Assembly (NCBI GenBank): GCA_026708265.1
Contig: JAPOVI010000156.1
Span: 38,831-102,830, forward strand
Reading direction: 5' to 3'
DNA: 64,000 nucleotides
From: Acidobacteriota bacterium
Lineage (GTDB): Bacteria > Acidobacteriota > Vicinamibacteria > Vicinamibacterales > UBA8438
Part shown: positions 35,878-43,029 of the stretch, in pieces
Numbering within the stretch: the first letter of the stretch is position 1
Layout of the letters: every line of letters begins with the position of its first letter
Program-made: the position numbers and the translations under genes
The notes under the pieces: model-generated
What the model saw: only the letters and a program-made list of their open reading frames with translations
Databases searched by the model: none
What the model was told of the DNA's origin: nothing

Positions 35878-36908
35878 CAGGGCGGACGATCGCTCATCTC
35901 GGCCTGGGTTGCGGGGGCGCCTGCCTGGTCGTCGTCGCGGTGCAACTGGGCGGCGCACCCGACTGGCTTCCGAGCATCGACTCCCCTCCGACGAACCGGG
36001 AGGTCCTCGGCATCGGGGCCGTCACGGTGCTGGGAACGGTTCTCGTTGCAGTCGGCGTCGTCGGCCTGCTGCTGGACACTGGCGTCTTCACCGCGGCGAC
36101 TCGGCAGGCAGCCGAGCGGGACGGCTCGCGCGGTCATCCCGCCGCGCAGGTCAGCGCGGCGACAGCGGCAGACCGTCGGGCCCCTTCGGAGATCCTCGAC
36201 TCACCCGCCCGGCTCGACGCGGTCGAGCCTCCGACGAAGCGAACCGTGTCAGAACGGCTCGCGGCCCGGGCGCCTGCGGATACGGCGCCTCTGCCCCGAG
36301 CGGACGGACAGCGCGCGTGGGCTTCGGAGCGCCGCGCGGCGGAGTCACGCAAGGACGCCGAGCGCACCGACGATGATCGACCTGCCGGCCGGCAGGGCCG
36401 TGCGCCTGGGGAGAACCGCGTGGGGCAGCACCAGGTGGGCGAGCCCGCTGCGGTGCGCCACGACGCAGCGGAGCCGGAAACTGCCGCTCAGGAGGGGCTG
36501 GAGGAGGTGGTCAGGTCGCCGCCACAGGCCGACCTCTCCCCATCCGTGCCCGTGCCGCAACCCGGGGATCTCGTTGCGGCCTGGGACGATTACCGGCGCA
36601 CCGGCGACGGCCACTTCAACGCCCGCGGTCTGCAACGTGTGCTGGACGAGCGGGGAATCGGGGCCACGGTTGGCGGGGGTGACCGGATCGCCGCCGGCGG
36701 CAGCGTGCTGATCGTCGAAACGCCGTCCCGCCAGGCGCATTTCTACGTCCTGCCCAGCTTCGCCAAGTCGCCGCGCGCGGTGGCGGATTGGTTCGACGAC
36801 GGCAGCAGCGGGGTCCTGACCGGACGGACGGAGCGCGTGCTCCAGATCGCAGAGGGCCGGTGGACCCGCATGGGTTTCGAGGTGACGAGCCGCGGCCAAG
36901 TGGCGTAG
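35874..36908 (+). CDS. Two-helix membrane protein with charged linker and conserved-looking C-terminal domain
   Basis: 344 residues. Helices at about 5-27 (TIAHLGLGCGGACLVVVAVQ) and 44-67 (VLGIGAVTVLGTVLVAVGVV). Residues ~75-235 are rich in Arg, Glu, Ala and Pro and probably disordered. The last ~110 residues (LVAAWDDYRRTGDGHFNARG, VLIVETPSRQAHFYVLPSFA, GVLTGRTERVLQIAEGRWTR) look like a small folded alpha/beta domain, probably cytoplasmic. No named family is recognised. Its ATG overlaps the stop of the giant protein gene (ATGA at 35874). A 70-base gap separates it from the vWA-like gene, the only gap in the locus. It may connect the cytoskeletal-type protein to the membrane. Confidence 0.65.
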   Translation: MTGRTIAHLGLGCGGACLVVVAVQLGGAPDWLPSIDSPPTNREVLGIGAVTVLGTVLVAVGVVGLLLDTGVFTAATRQAAERDGSRGHPAAQVSAATAADRRAPSEILDSPARLDAVEPPTKRTVSERLAARAPADTAPLPRADGQRAWASERRAAESRKDAERTDDDRPAGRQGRAPGENRVGQHQVGEPAAVRHDAAEPETAAQEGLEEVVRSPPQADLSPSVPVPQPGDLVAAWDDYRRTGDGHFNARGLQRVLDERGIGATVGGGDRIAAGGSVLIVETPSRQAHFYVLPSFAKSPRAVADWFDDGSSGVLTGRTERVLQIAEGRWTRMGFEVTSRGQVA

Positions 36909-36978
36909 CGGGCCGGGCGGAGGCGGCGCGAGGGGCGGCACTCGGCGGCGGTGATCGGAGTCTCAGGCGAAGGCGACC

Positions 36979-38451
36979 ATGGCTGACATCTCGCGTTCTG
37001 CTGTCCTGCTGCCCCTCACGGCGGTGGCCGCGATCCTCCTGGCGCTCGTGACCATGGAATGCGCTGGCGACGGCGGTGACGCCGCCCCCGTCGCCACCTT
37101 GCCAGACCGGGATACCGCCGCCAGTCCAGAATGGGACGAGCCGCCGTCCACCGAGCCTCCCGAGCGCACGGAGGAACCGAGCGTCGTCGAGGTGCACCTC
37201 GACGTCTCCCATCCGATGGCCGGCTTTCTGCCGCTCCCCTCGCGCCAGGACGATCTCTCCACCTTCCAGATCGTCACCCAGAACGTGGCGCAGCACATGG
37301 CGCGTGTCTACGGGAGGGCCGGCGGCATCGAGGTCCGCTGGCGCGGTATCGGCCATGCGCTCGGCCCCCTGCCCCAGTCGCCGCGCCTGCGACCCGCCCT
37401 GTTCGACGGGCGGTCCACGCGGCTCGATCTCTCGATCGCGAGCATGCTGCGCGACTTCCTCAGCGGCCGCGCGGAGGCGGCGGCCCTGGTCACCGACCTC
37501 ATGGCGACCGGCGAACGCACGGGAGTCACCGGACCGTTGTCCGTCGCCAATGCCCTCGGCGAGTGGCTGCGGTCAGAGGACGTGCGCTCCGGCGTTTTTC
37601 ATGTCGGGCTACTGGGGGTTAAGGCCGAGTACCGTGGCGTCACCGATGCCGCGCGGTGCCCGCCCGGGCCGCCCCTCGGCTGCTGGTACGACGAGCGGTT
37701 GCCAGGATTCCGGCGCCTCGACAGCGTGGCGCGGATCCCTTTCTACGTGCTCGTGCTCGGCCGGGGAGCGGACTCCATCACCTCCGTGCTGGCGTCCCTG
37801 CAGCGCGGCGCGGTCGAGCTCGATCCTGACGCCGAGGTGCAGTGGGAGCTGCTCACGCGGCGCTCGCTGGGCTTCGACACAGCCCTGTCCTGCACCGCGG
37901 GCGAACAGTACGCGCTGTTCGTCGAGCCGCGACAGCAGTATCGCTGCGTGCGGGACGACCGCGTCACCCTGTCGTGCGGCTTCGAGAACGGATTCCGGCC
38001 GGACGCCGGCCGTGGGACGTGGAACCGGACGCCGGCGGACGGCCCTGGTGACGGACGGGCGCCTGCCGGTCCGGAAGTTGGGGCCTCCGCTCCGGTGGCG
38101 GCGCAGTTGCCGTCGCCCATCGACCTGCGCGTCGACGGAGCGCGACTCGACGTCGACCTCGATTGCGCACCGCTCCGCGCGTTCCGCTCTCCGGATGCCG
38201 TTCTGGCGCTGCGTCTCGACGTCACCGGAGGGGTCGACGAACTGACGGCCGACTGGCGCGTCAGGCCCTGGGCGCAGCGGTCCACGGGCGATGGCGCGAC
38301 GGACAACGCGGCCGACTGGAGCGACTGGTCGACCGAACTGGGCGTGCTGGGGAAGACGGTGCACCTCGACGGCTTTCTCCAGACCGTGCGCATCGAGCCG
38401 GACGGGTACCGGGTCGAGTTGCCGGCCGTCCTCCGGTTTCCGGGATCATGA
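36979..38451 (+). CDS. Exported or membrane-anchored vWA-like protein
   Basis: 490 residues. One N-terminal hydrophobic helix (VLLPLTAVAAILLALVTM) is followed by a proline- and acid-rich linker. Then VVEVHLDVSHPMAGFLPLPS (Asp75, Ser77) opens a von Willebrand factor A-like fold with a degenerate MIDAS (DxSxxM rather than DxSxS). ALVTDLMATGERTG (Asp173) fits the later strand that usually supplies another MIDAS residue. The C-terminal half has paired cysteines (CRCVRDDRVTLSCGFENG-like region) and beta-rich segments typical of extracytoplasmic proteins. VTMEC is a poor lipobox, so a membrane anchor is more likely than a lipoprotein. Its stop overlaps the ZorA-like ATG (ATGA at 38448). It may bind the motor in the periplasm. 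Confidence 0.65.
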   Translation: MADISRSAVLLPLTAVAAILLALVTMECAGDGGDAAPVATLPDRDTAASPEWDEPPSTEPPERTEEPSVVEVHLDVSHPMAGFLPLPSRQDDLSTFQIVTQNVAQHMARVYGRAGGIEVRWRGIGHALGPLPQSPRLRPALFDGRSTRLDLSIASMLRDFLSGRAEAAALVTDLMATGERTGVTGPLSVANALGEWLRSEDVRSGVFHVGLLGVKAEYRGVTDAARCPPGPPLGCWYDERLPGFRRLDSVARIPFYVLVLGRGADSITSVLASLQRGAVELDPDAEVQWELLTRRSLGFDTALSCTAGEQYALFVEPRQQYRCVRDDRVTLSCGFENGFRPDAGRGTWNRTPADGPGDGRAPAGPEVGASAPVAAQLPSPIDLRVDGARLDVDLDCAPLRAFRSPDAVLALRLDVTGGVDELTADWRVRPWAQRSTGDGATDNAADWSDWSTELGVLGKTVHLDGFLQTVRIEPDGYRVELPAVLRFPGS

Positions 38452-40076
38452 CCCTGCTCGATCCTGTCCTGGGGACCGTTCTTCTGCTGCAGGCCGGCAT
38501 CCTCGTACGCTGCGTGTTTCTCGCCCACGCAGACGACTCGCAAGCCCTCGACAGCCTGTGGAACAAGTTCAGGCGTGACGTCATCGGACGGGCGAGTCGC
38601 GGCGACGGCCCCGACTGGGTGCGCTACATGGACGAAGCGGACCGTGTCCACGAGCGACGTATCGACAGGATGCGAGTCTGGGCAACCGCGGCGCTTGTCG
38701 TGGGCATCGGCGGCACGATGGCAGCGCTGGCGCTTCGTCTCACCGGAGTCAGCATCGACCAGGAGTCGTCGGACGCCGCGCTCGGAGGGCTCATGGCCGC
38801 GGTCGGACCCGCGCTGCTGGCAAGCCTCAGTGGCGTCGGGAACAACATCCTGATTACGCTGGCCCTGTTTCACTGGTCGGATCGGCGCTTCGGGGTCTAC
38901 CTGGACGAGTTCCGCAACGCGATTGAGTCCTGCAGCGTCGAGCATCCGCCGCACGAGAAGTTCGCGAGCGCGGTCCGCGATCAGCTCGGCATTGCGTTCC
39001 GTGAGGCGGTGCAGACGTTCCCCGACGCCTTCGCGAGGCTGGACGAGAGCGTCACGGCGTTGGGGGAGGTCACCGAAGCGCAGTCGAAGGCGGTGCTCAA
39101 AGCCGCGCGCGAACTGAAGCGGAGCGCGGACGGCTTGAGTGAGGCGGCGTCGGAGGTCGCGCCGGCGGCGGGGCTGCTGCGGTCTTCCATCGACCGGTTG
39201 CGCGCCCTCCCTGACCAGCTTGCTCAGACCCTCAACGAGACGCACGCCCGATGGGAGAAAGCAATCCGCCGCGACCAGAACTCCTTCGTCGAAGGCGTCA
39301 AACAAGTGCTGGACAGCCAGCAGGATCTGCTCGAAAGCACGCGGAGCTCCTTCGAATCGTGGGAGCGGCAGCGGGGAACTACTGCCGCGGAGCAGAAGGC
39401 GGAGTGGCGCGACGCAATCGCTCTGCTGCAGAAGTCCGCATCGGAGATCCTGGCCACCGTTGAAGGCTTGCCCGCCACGTTTTCGCGGGAGGTCGAGCGC
39501 ACGGCCGACACGATGGGCAGGCAGTTCGGTCTTGAGGCCCGGCAACACGTCGAGGACCTGACCAGAGCCGTCCGCGACGGGAACGACAACTTGCGGGAGC
39601 AGGTCGGCGAGACCGCGAGAGACCTGCAGAATCGTTTCCTGGACGACACCGCGAGGGTAGTAGCCGAGACGTTGACGCGCGTGCACCGCGACGTCGAGGG
39701 TACTTTGCTGGCCTCCCTGAAGGAGGTCGGTGAGGGTCTACGCGAAGCGCTGCGCACGCTCCCGGCTAACGCCACGACCTTCGCCGCCAGCCTGTCGACG
39801 GCTGACGAGAAGCTCCAGCGGTCGATCGCCCGGCTCGCGGAGTCCGCCGCCCACCTGGACCGCATCGCCGGGCTCACGGAACAGTTCGAGGCCTCCCTGA
39901 CGCGGGCGCTCCAGGACGCAACGGCCCGCAGCTTCGAACCTCTCCGCGGCCAGATGCAGGAGATCGTGATGGAACTGCGACGCTCAGCGGGCATCCCCGA
40001 CGCGCCGAGGGGGTGGTTGGGCCGCCTTTGGCGGAAGCTCACGGGGCACGGAATCCGCTACGACGACGTCACATGA
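38448..40076 (+). CDS. MotA/ZorA-like proton channel subunit with long helical tail
   Basis: 542 residues. Hydrophobic helices at about 3-24 (LLDPVLGTVLLLQAGILV), 78-102 (WATAALVVGIGGTMAALALR) and 117-144 (LGGLMAAVGPALLASLSGVG, NNILITLALFHW). VGIGGTMAAL and GLMAAVGPALLASLSGVGNN are the paired channel helices of the MotA/TolQ/ExbB superfamily. The remaining ~395 residues are almost entirely helical and charged, a long cytoplasmic tail as in ZorA of the Zorya defence system. ZorA forms a pentamer around two ZorB chains and turns ion flow into rotation. The start overlaps the vWA-like gene and the stop overlaps the ZorB-like gene (ATGA at 40073), as expected for fixed stoichiometry. No flagellar gene is nearby. 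Confidence 0.8.
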   Translation: MTLLDPVLGTVLLLQAGILVRCVFLAHADDSQALDSLWNKFRRDVIGRASRGDGPDWVRYMDEADRVHERRIDRMRVWATAALVVGIGGTMAALALRLTGVSIDQESSDAALGGLMAAVGPALLASLSGVGNNILITLALFHWSDRRFGVYLDEFRNAIESCSVEHPPHEKFASAVRDQLGIAFREAVQTFPDAFARLDESVTALGEVTEAQSKAVLKAARELKRSADGLSEAASEVAPAAGLLRSSIDRLRALPDQLAQTLNETHARWEKAIRRDQNSFVEGVKQVLDSQQDLLESTRSSFESWERQRGTTAAEQKAEWRDAIALLQKSASEILATVEGLPATFSREVERTADTMGRQFGLEARQHVEDLTRAVRDGNDNLREQVGETARDLQNRFLDDTARVVAETLTRVHRDVEGTLLASLKEVGEGLREALRTLPANATTFAASLSTADEKLQRSIARLAESAAHLDRIAGLTEQFEASLTRALQDATARSFEPLRGQMQEIVMELRRSAGIPDAPRGWLGRLWRKLTGHGIRYDDVT

Positions 40077-40690
40077 GACGCTCGCGCGCACCAATGACGG
40101 CGTGGCCGGCGTTCGCCGACCTCATGACAATCCTCGCCGTGGTTAGCTTGGCGATCGCGGCGGTAGTCGTCAGAGGCGGCCCAGGAGACGAGGGCGCCCC
40201 CCGCCATCAGATCGCCGAACTGCGAAGCCAGTTGGCCGACGCCCACGCGACGATCACGGAACAGCGCGACCGAATCCGGGAATTGCAGCTTCGGCTCCTG
40301 ACCGGGGGCGCCCTGCCGTGCCTCTGGGAGCCCGGCCCGCCGATGGCAATCGTGTCACTACTGCGGATCGTCGTGGCGTCGGATGCGGAGTACGTGCTTA
40401 TCCGGTTGTGGCCCCCTGGACGCGACGCCGATGTCGCCGCCATCCCGGGGCTCGCCGACGCCGTCGAGCAGAATCGAATGAGCGTGGGAGAGTTCGAACG
40501 GTACGCCGGTGCGATCTATCAGCACGGGAACCGCGCCGACACGTTCGAAGGTCCGTGCCGGTTCTTCGTCGAACTCAAGCAGGGCGGGACCGAACCTCTG
40601 GCGTTCCCCGCCGCCCTCGGCGTCGTAAACCAGTACTTGCTAATCTCGAATGCGGCGGAAGTGAACAGGATCCTCCGCGGCGAGGACTGA
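40073..40690 (+). CDS. MotB/ZorB-like channel subunit lacking an OmpA domain
   Basis: 205 residues. The N-terminus MTAWPAFADLMTILAVVSLA has the W..FxDLMT pattern of MotB/ZorB; Asp16 at the start of the single membrane helix is the expected ion-carrying residue. A coiled coil follows (HQIAELRSQLADAHATITEQ, about 43-72). The C-terminal ~120 residues (SDAEYVLIRLWPPGRDADVA, YAGAIYQHGNRADTFEGPCR, FFVELKQGGTEPLAFPAALG) are not an OmpA peptidoglycan-binding domain, which MotB and ZorB normally carry. Stator anchoring must therefore differ, perhaps through the vWA-like protein. This is the last gene of the locus; 209 bases separate it from the Uma2-like gene. Confidence 0.75.
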   Translation: MRRSRAPMTAWPAFADLMTILAVVSLAIAAVVVRGGPGDEGAPRHQIAELRSQLADAHATITEQRDRIRELQLRLLTGGALPCLWEPGPPMAIVSLLRIVVASDAEYVLIRLWPPGRDADVAAIPGLADAVEQNRMSVGEFERYAGAIYQHGNRADTFEGPCRFFVELKQGGTEPLAFPAALGVVNQYLLISNAAEVNRILRGED

Positions 40691-40887
40691 GGCGTGCCTT
40701 CGTCTCGTCATCTCGCCGACGCCTGCCACCGGCACAGCCACCCGACGAGCGCCGTCACGCCGGACCGCAGCGCAGTGCCGACTGCATGGCACGACGGCCG
40801 GGCGACGCGCGCAGCCGGCGTCGACGAGCCCGACCGGCAGGGGTTCTACCCGCCAGCCGATCGTTGCCTGACCGCGCGCGCTGCAGG

Positions 40888-40893
40888 TAGGCT
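40888..40893 (+). promoter_or_regulatory. -10 box for a leaderless Uma2-like gene
   Basis: TAGGCT lies exactly 6 nt before the GTG at 40900. Together with similar spacing at three other accessory genes in the window, this points to leaderless transcription. Confidence 0.4.
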
Positions 40894-40899
40894 GCTGGG

Positions 40900-41607
40900 G
40901 TGGCGGTCGTGACGCCGATCCCCAACGAGCATTCGGACCTGCGCTGCGAGCACGGGGCGCTGATCTTCCCCATGCCCGTGGCCTGCTACGACCGGTTGAT
41001 GGACAGCGAGAGCCTGCCGCGCGGCTCCTCGTACAACGGACCCCGCGGCACGCTGGAGGTGGACGCCGTGCCCAACGGTCGGTACCACGACCCGCGGACC
41101 TTCGCCGTGGCCGAACTGCTGACCGCGCTGCGCCGTGCGTCCGGCGTTCCGGCTCACGTGGGAGCCACCGCACCGATCGAAGGCCGCGAGGGCGACCGGC
41201 GTCACCCGGATGCGCAACTCTTCGTCTCGCCCGCGAAACTCCGGGAGCTCGATGCGGCGGCCAGGCCCGCGCCCGTGCCGGACGTGGTCGTGGAAGTCGA
41301 CACGACGCCGCTGAGCCGGGAACGGTTCGACGCCCGCCTCGCGGCCTACCGACGCCTCGGCGTACCGGAGCTATGGATCTGGACGCGAACCGGCGGGTCG
41401 GAGGCCCGACCGGACGGCACCGCCACGTTGCTCGTCGCCGGGCACGAGCGTTGGCGCAAGACGGACGAGTCCCCCGCCGTACCCGGTCTCCGGCCCGCCG
41501 ACCTGGACGCGCTGCTCCGCGAACCCAGCGATATGGCGCGCACGCGACGCGCCGAGGCGCTGGCGGCGCGCCTCGCACCGGCCTTCGCGCTGCGGTACAG
41601 CGCCTGA
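40900..41607 (+). CDS. Uma2 family (DUF820) restriction endonuclease-like protein
   Basis: 235 residues, GTG start. PDVVVEVDTTPLSRERFDAR followed by LAAYRRLGVPELWIWTRTGG is the Uma2/DUF820 core: Asp of PD and Glu-x-Asp (EVD) correspond to the PD-(D/E)XK nuclease site, and the (R/K)xxYRRxGVPExWI segment is diagnostic. The N-terminal half (YNGPRGTLEVDAVPNGRYHD) is less typical, though HPDAQLFVSPAKL resembles the first conserved strand. These proteins are abundant in cyanobacteria and other large genomes, and their cellular role is unclear. It is a single gene between the motor locus and the third DUF1552/DUF1592 pair. Confidence 0.8.
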   Translation: MAVVTPIPNEHSDLRCEHGALIFPMPVACYDRLMDSESLPRGSSYNGPRGTLEVDAVPNGRYHDPRTFAVAELLTALRRASGVPAHVGATAPIEGREGDRRHPDAQLFVSPAKLRELDAAARPAPVPDVVVEVDTTPLSRERFDARLAAYRRLGVPELWIWTRTGGSEARPDGTATLLVAGHERWRKTDESPAVPGLRPADLDALLREPSDMARTRRAEALAARLAPAFALRYSA

Positions 41608-41641
41608 GCGGGCCGCTTCCCGGCCCACTAGTCGTCGCCTG

Positions 41642-41660
41642 CGCCTCCCGGTGGGAGGCG
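41642..41660. terminator. Convergent terminator-like hairpin
   Basis: Perfect 8-bp stem CGCCTCCC/GGGAGGCG with a GGT loop, between the convergent Uma2-like and DUF1552 genes. It could serve both directions. No T run follows on either strand. Confidence 0.5.
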
Positions 41661-41685
41661 GCGCGCCGCTCTACGGCGCAGGCTC

Positions 41686-43029
41686 CTACACGCCCGTCAG
41701 CGGTCCCGTGCTGTCGGAGATGCGGTCGACCTTCACACCGACCTTCTCGAGCAGCGTCAGCCCCAGGTTCATGAACGGCGTGTGCATCTCGTAGACGAGG
41801 TGCCGGTTGCCGCCGAGCTGGCCGCAGCCGCCGCCCATCAGCGTGATCGGCAGGTTGTACGGCGTGTGCTGGTCGCCGTCGCCCATGCCGGCGCCGTGCA
41901 GCAGGATGCTGTGGTCGAGCAGCGTGCCGTCGCCGTCGGGCGTGGCGCGCATCTTGTCGACCAGGCCGGCGAAGAGCGTCATCTGGTACTGGCTGATCTT
42001 GGTGTACTGGGCGATATTGTGCGGGTCCTGCTGGTGGTGTGAGACCGTGTGGTGCGCCTCGGGCACGCCGATGTTCGGATAGGTCCGGCCGCTGGTCTCG
42101 CGGGCCATCTGCATGCAGCTCACGCGCGTGATGTCGGCCTGGAACGCCAGCACCAGCATGTCCTGCAACAGCCCGACGTGCTCCTCGTAGTCGTCGGGAA
42201 CGCCGGCCGGCTGGTCGACCTGCGGGAGCGGCGTCGTGGTGTTGGTCTCTTCCGTGCGCTGGATGCGGCGCTCGATGGCGCGGATCGACTGCAGGTACTC
42301 GTCGACGGCCAAGCGATCCTGGACGCCGACGCGCCGCTCGAGCCGGTGGATGGAGTCGGTCACCGAGTCCAGGATGCTGCGGTCGGTCTTCATCTGCGCC
42401 AGCCGCGCCTCGACGCTGCCGCCGTCCCCGAAGAGCCGCTGGAAGACGACCCGCGGATCGCGCTCGTGCGGGAGCGGCGTGGACGGCGTGAGCCAGGAGG
42501 TGGAGTTGCGGTAGGCGCAACTGTAGCCGTTCTCGCAGTTGCCCACCTGGTAGTTCGACTCCGTGGTGAGCTCGAGCGAGCGGAGCGCGGTCTCGGCGCC
42601 CAGCTTGTCGGCGGCGTACTGGTCGATGGTCTTGCCGGCCCGGATGTCCGCCCCTTCGGTCCGCTTCGGGAGGATGCCGTTCAGCCAGCCGCCGTGGGCC
42701 CGCGTGTGGACGCCGCCGCCCTCGTTGGGGCTCACGACGCCCGAGTTGCTGAGTCCGGTCACGACCGTCATCCGGTCCCGGTGCGCCGCGAGCGGGCTCA
42801 GCACGGGCGACAGCGCGAAGTCCGACCCGCCGCTGCCCTCGGGGTGGAAGACGCGCGGCAGGATGCCGTTCGGGATGTAGAAGAACGCCAGGCGCGGCAC
42901 CGGCGCCGTCACGGAGCGGGCCGCGGCCGACAGCGCCGGCACCATGGCGTCGAGCAGCGGCAGGGCGACCGTTGCGCCGAGGCCACGCAGCACGGTCCGA
43001 CGAGACAGCGACTTGTGGGTGACGATCAT
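41686..43029 (-). CDS. Tat-exported DUF1552 protein (copy 3)
   Basis: 447 residues. Twin-arginine leader SRRTVLRGLGATVALPLLDA, then RLAFFYIPNGILPRVFHPEG, TVVTGLSNSGVV, SCAYRNSTSWLTPSTPLPHE, DPRVVFQRLFG, IGVPEAHHTVSHHQQDPHNI and TLLDHSILLHGAGMGDGDQH. The usual GGHH is EAHH here, but the His-rich SHHQQD segment is kept. Paralogous to the genes at 8948 and 17121; more diverged than they are from each other by eye. The ATG at 43029 overlaps the DUF1592 stop by four bases. No ankyrin gene is adjacent, unlike the other two copies. Function undescribed. Confidence 0.9.
   Translation of the reverse strand: MIVTHKSLSRRTVLRGLGATVALPLLDAMVPALSAAARSVTAPVPRLAFFYIPNGILPRVFHPEGSGGSDFALSPVLSPLAAHRDRMTVVTGLSNSGVVSPNEGGGVHTRAHGGWLNGILPKRTEGADIRAGKTIDQYAADKLGAETALRSLELTTESNYQVGNCENGYSCAYRNSTSWLTPSTPLPHERDPRVVFQRLFGDGGSVEARLAQMKTDRSILDSVTDSIHRLERRVGVQDRLAVDEYLQSIRAIERRIQRTEETNTTTPLPQVDQPAGVPDDYEEHVGLLQDMLVLAFQADITRVSCMQMARETSGRTYPNIGVPEAHHTVSHHQQDPHNIAQYTKISQYQMTLFAGLVDKMRATPDGDGTLLDHSILLHGAGMGDGDQHTPYNLPITLMGGGCGQLGGNRHLVYEMHTPFMNLGLTLLEKVGVKVDRISDSTGPLTGV

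Noticed and set aside
30796..40690. Plasmid partition (TubZ-like) or flagellar stator (MotAB) locus
   Set aside because: There is no TubR-like DNA-binding gene or centromere-like repeat array for partition, and no flagellar or chemotaxis gene for motility; the tubulin-like domain belongs with Tubulin_2-type proteins instead.
38448..40690. Classical Zorya defence system
   Set aside because: Only the channel pair is present; no ZorC, ZorD (helicase-nuclease) or ZorE gene lies next to it, and the partners are different proteins.
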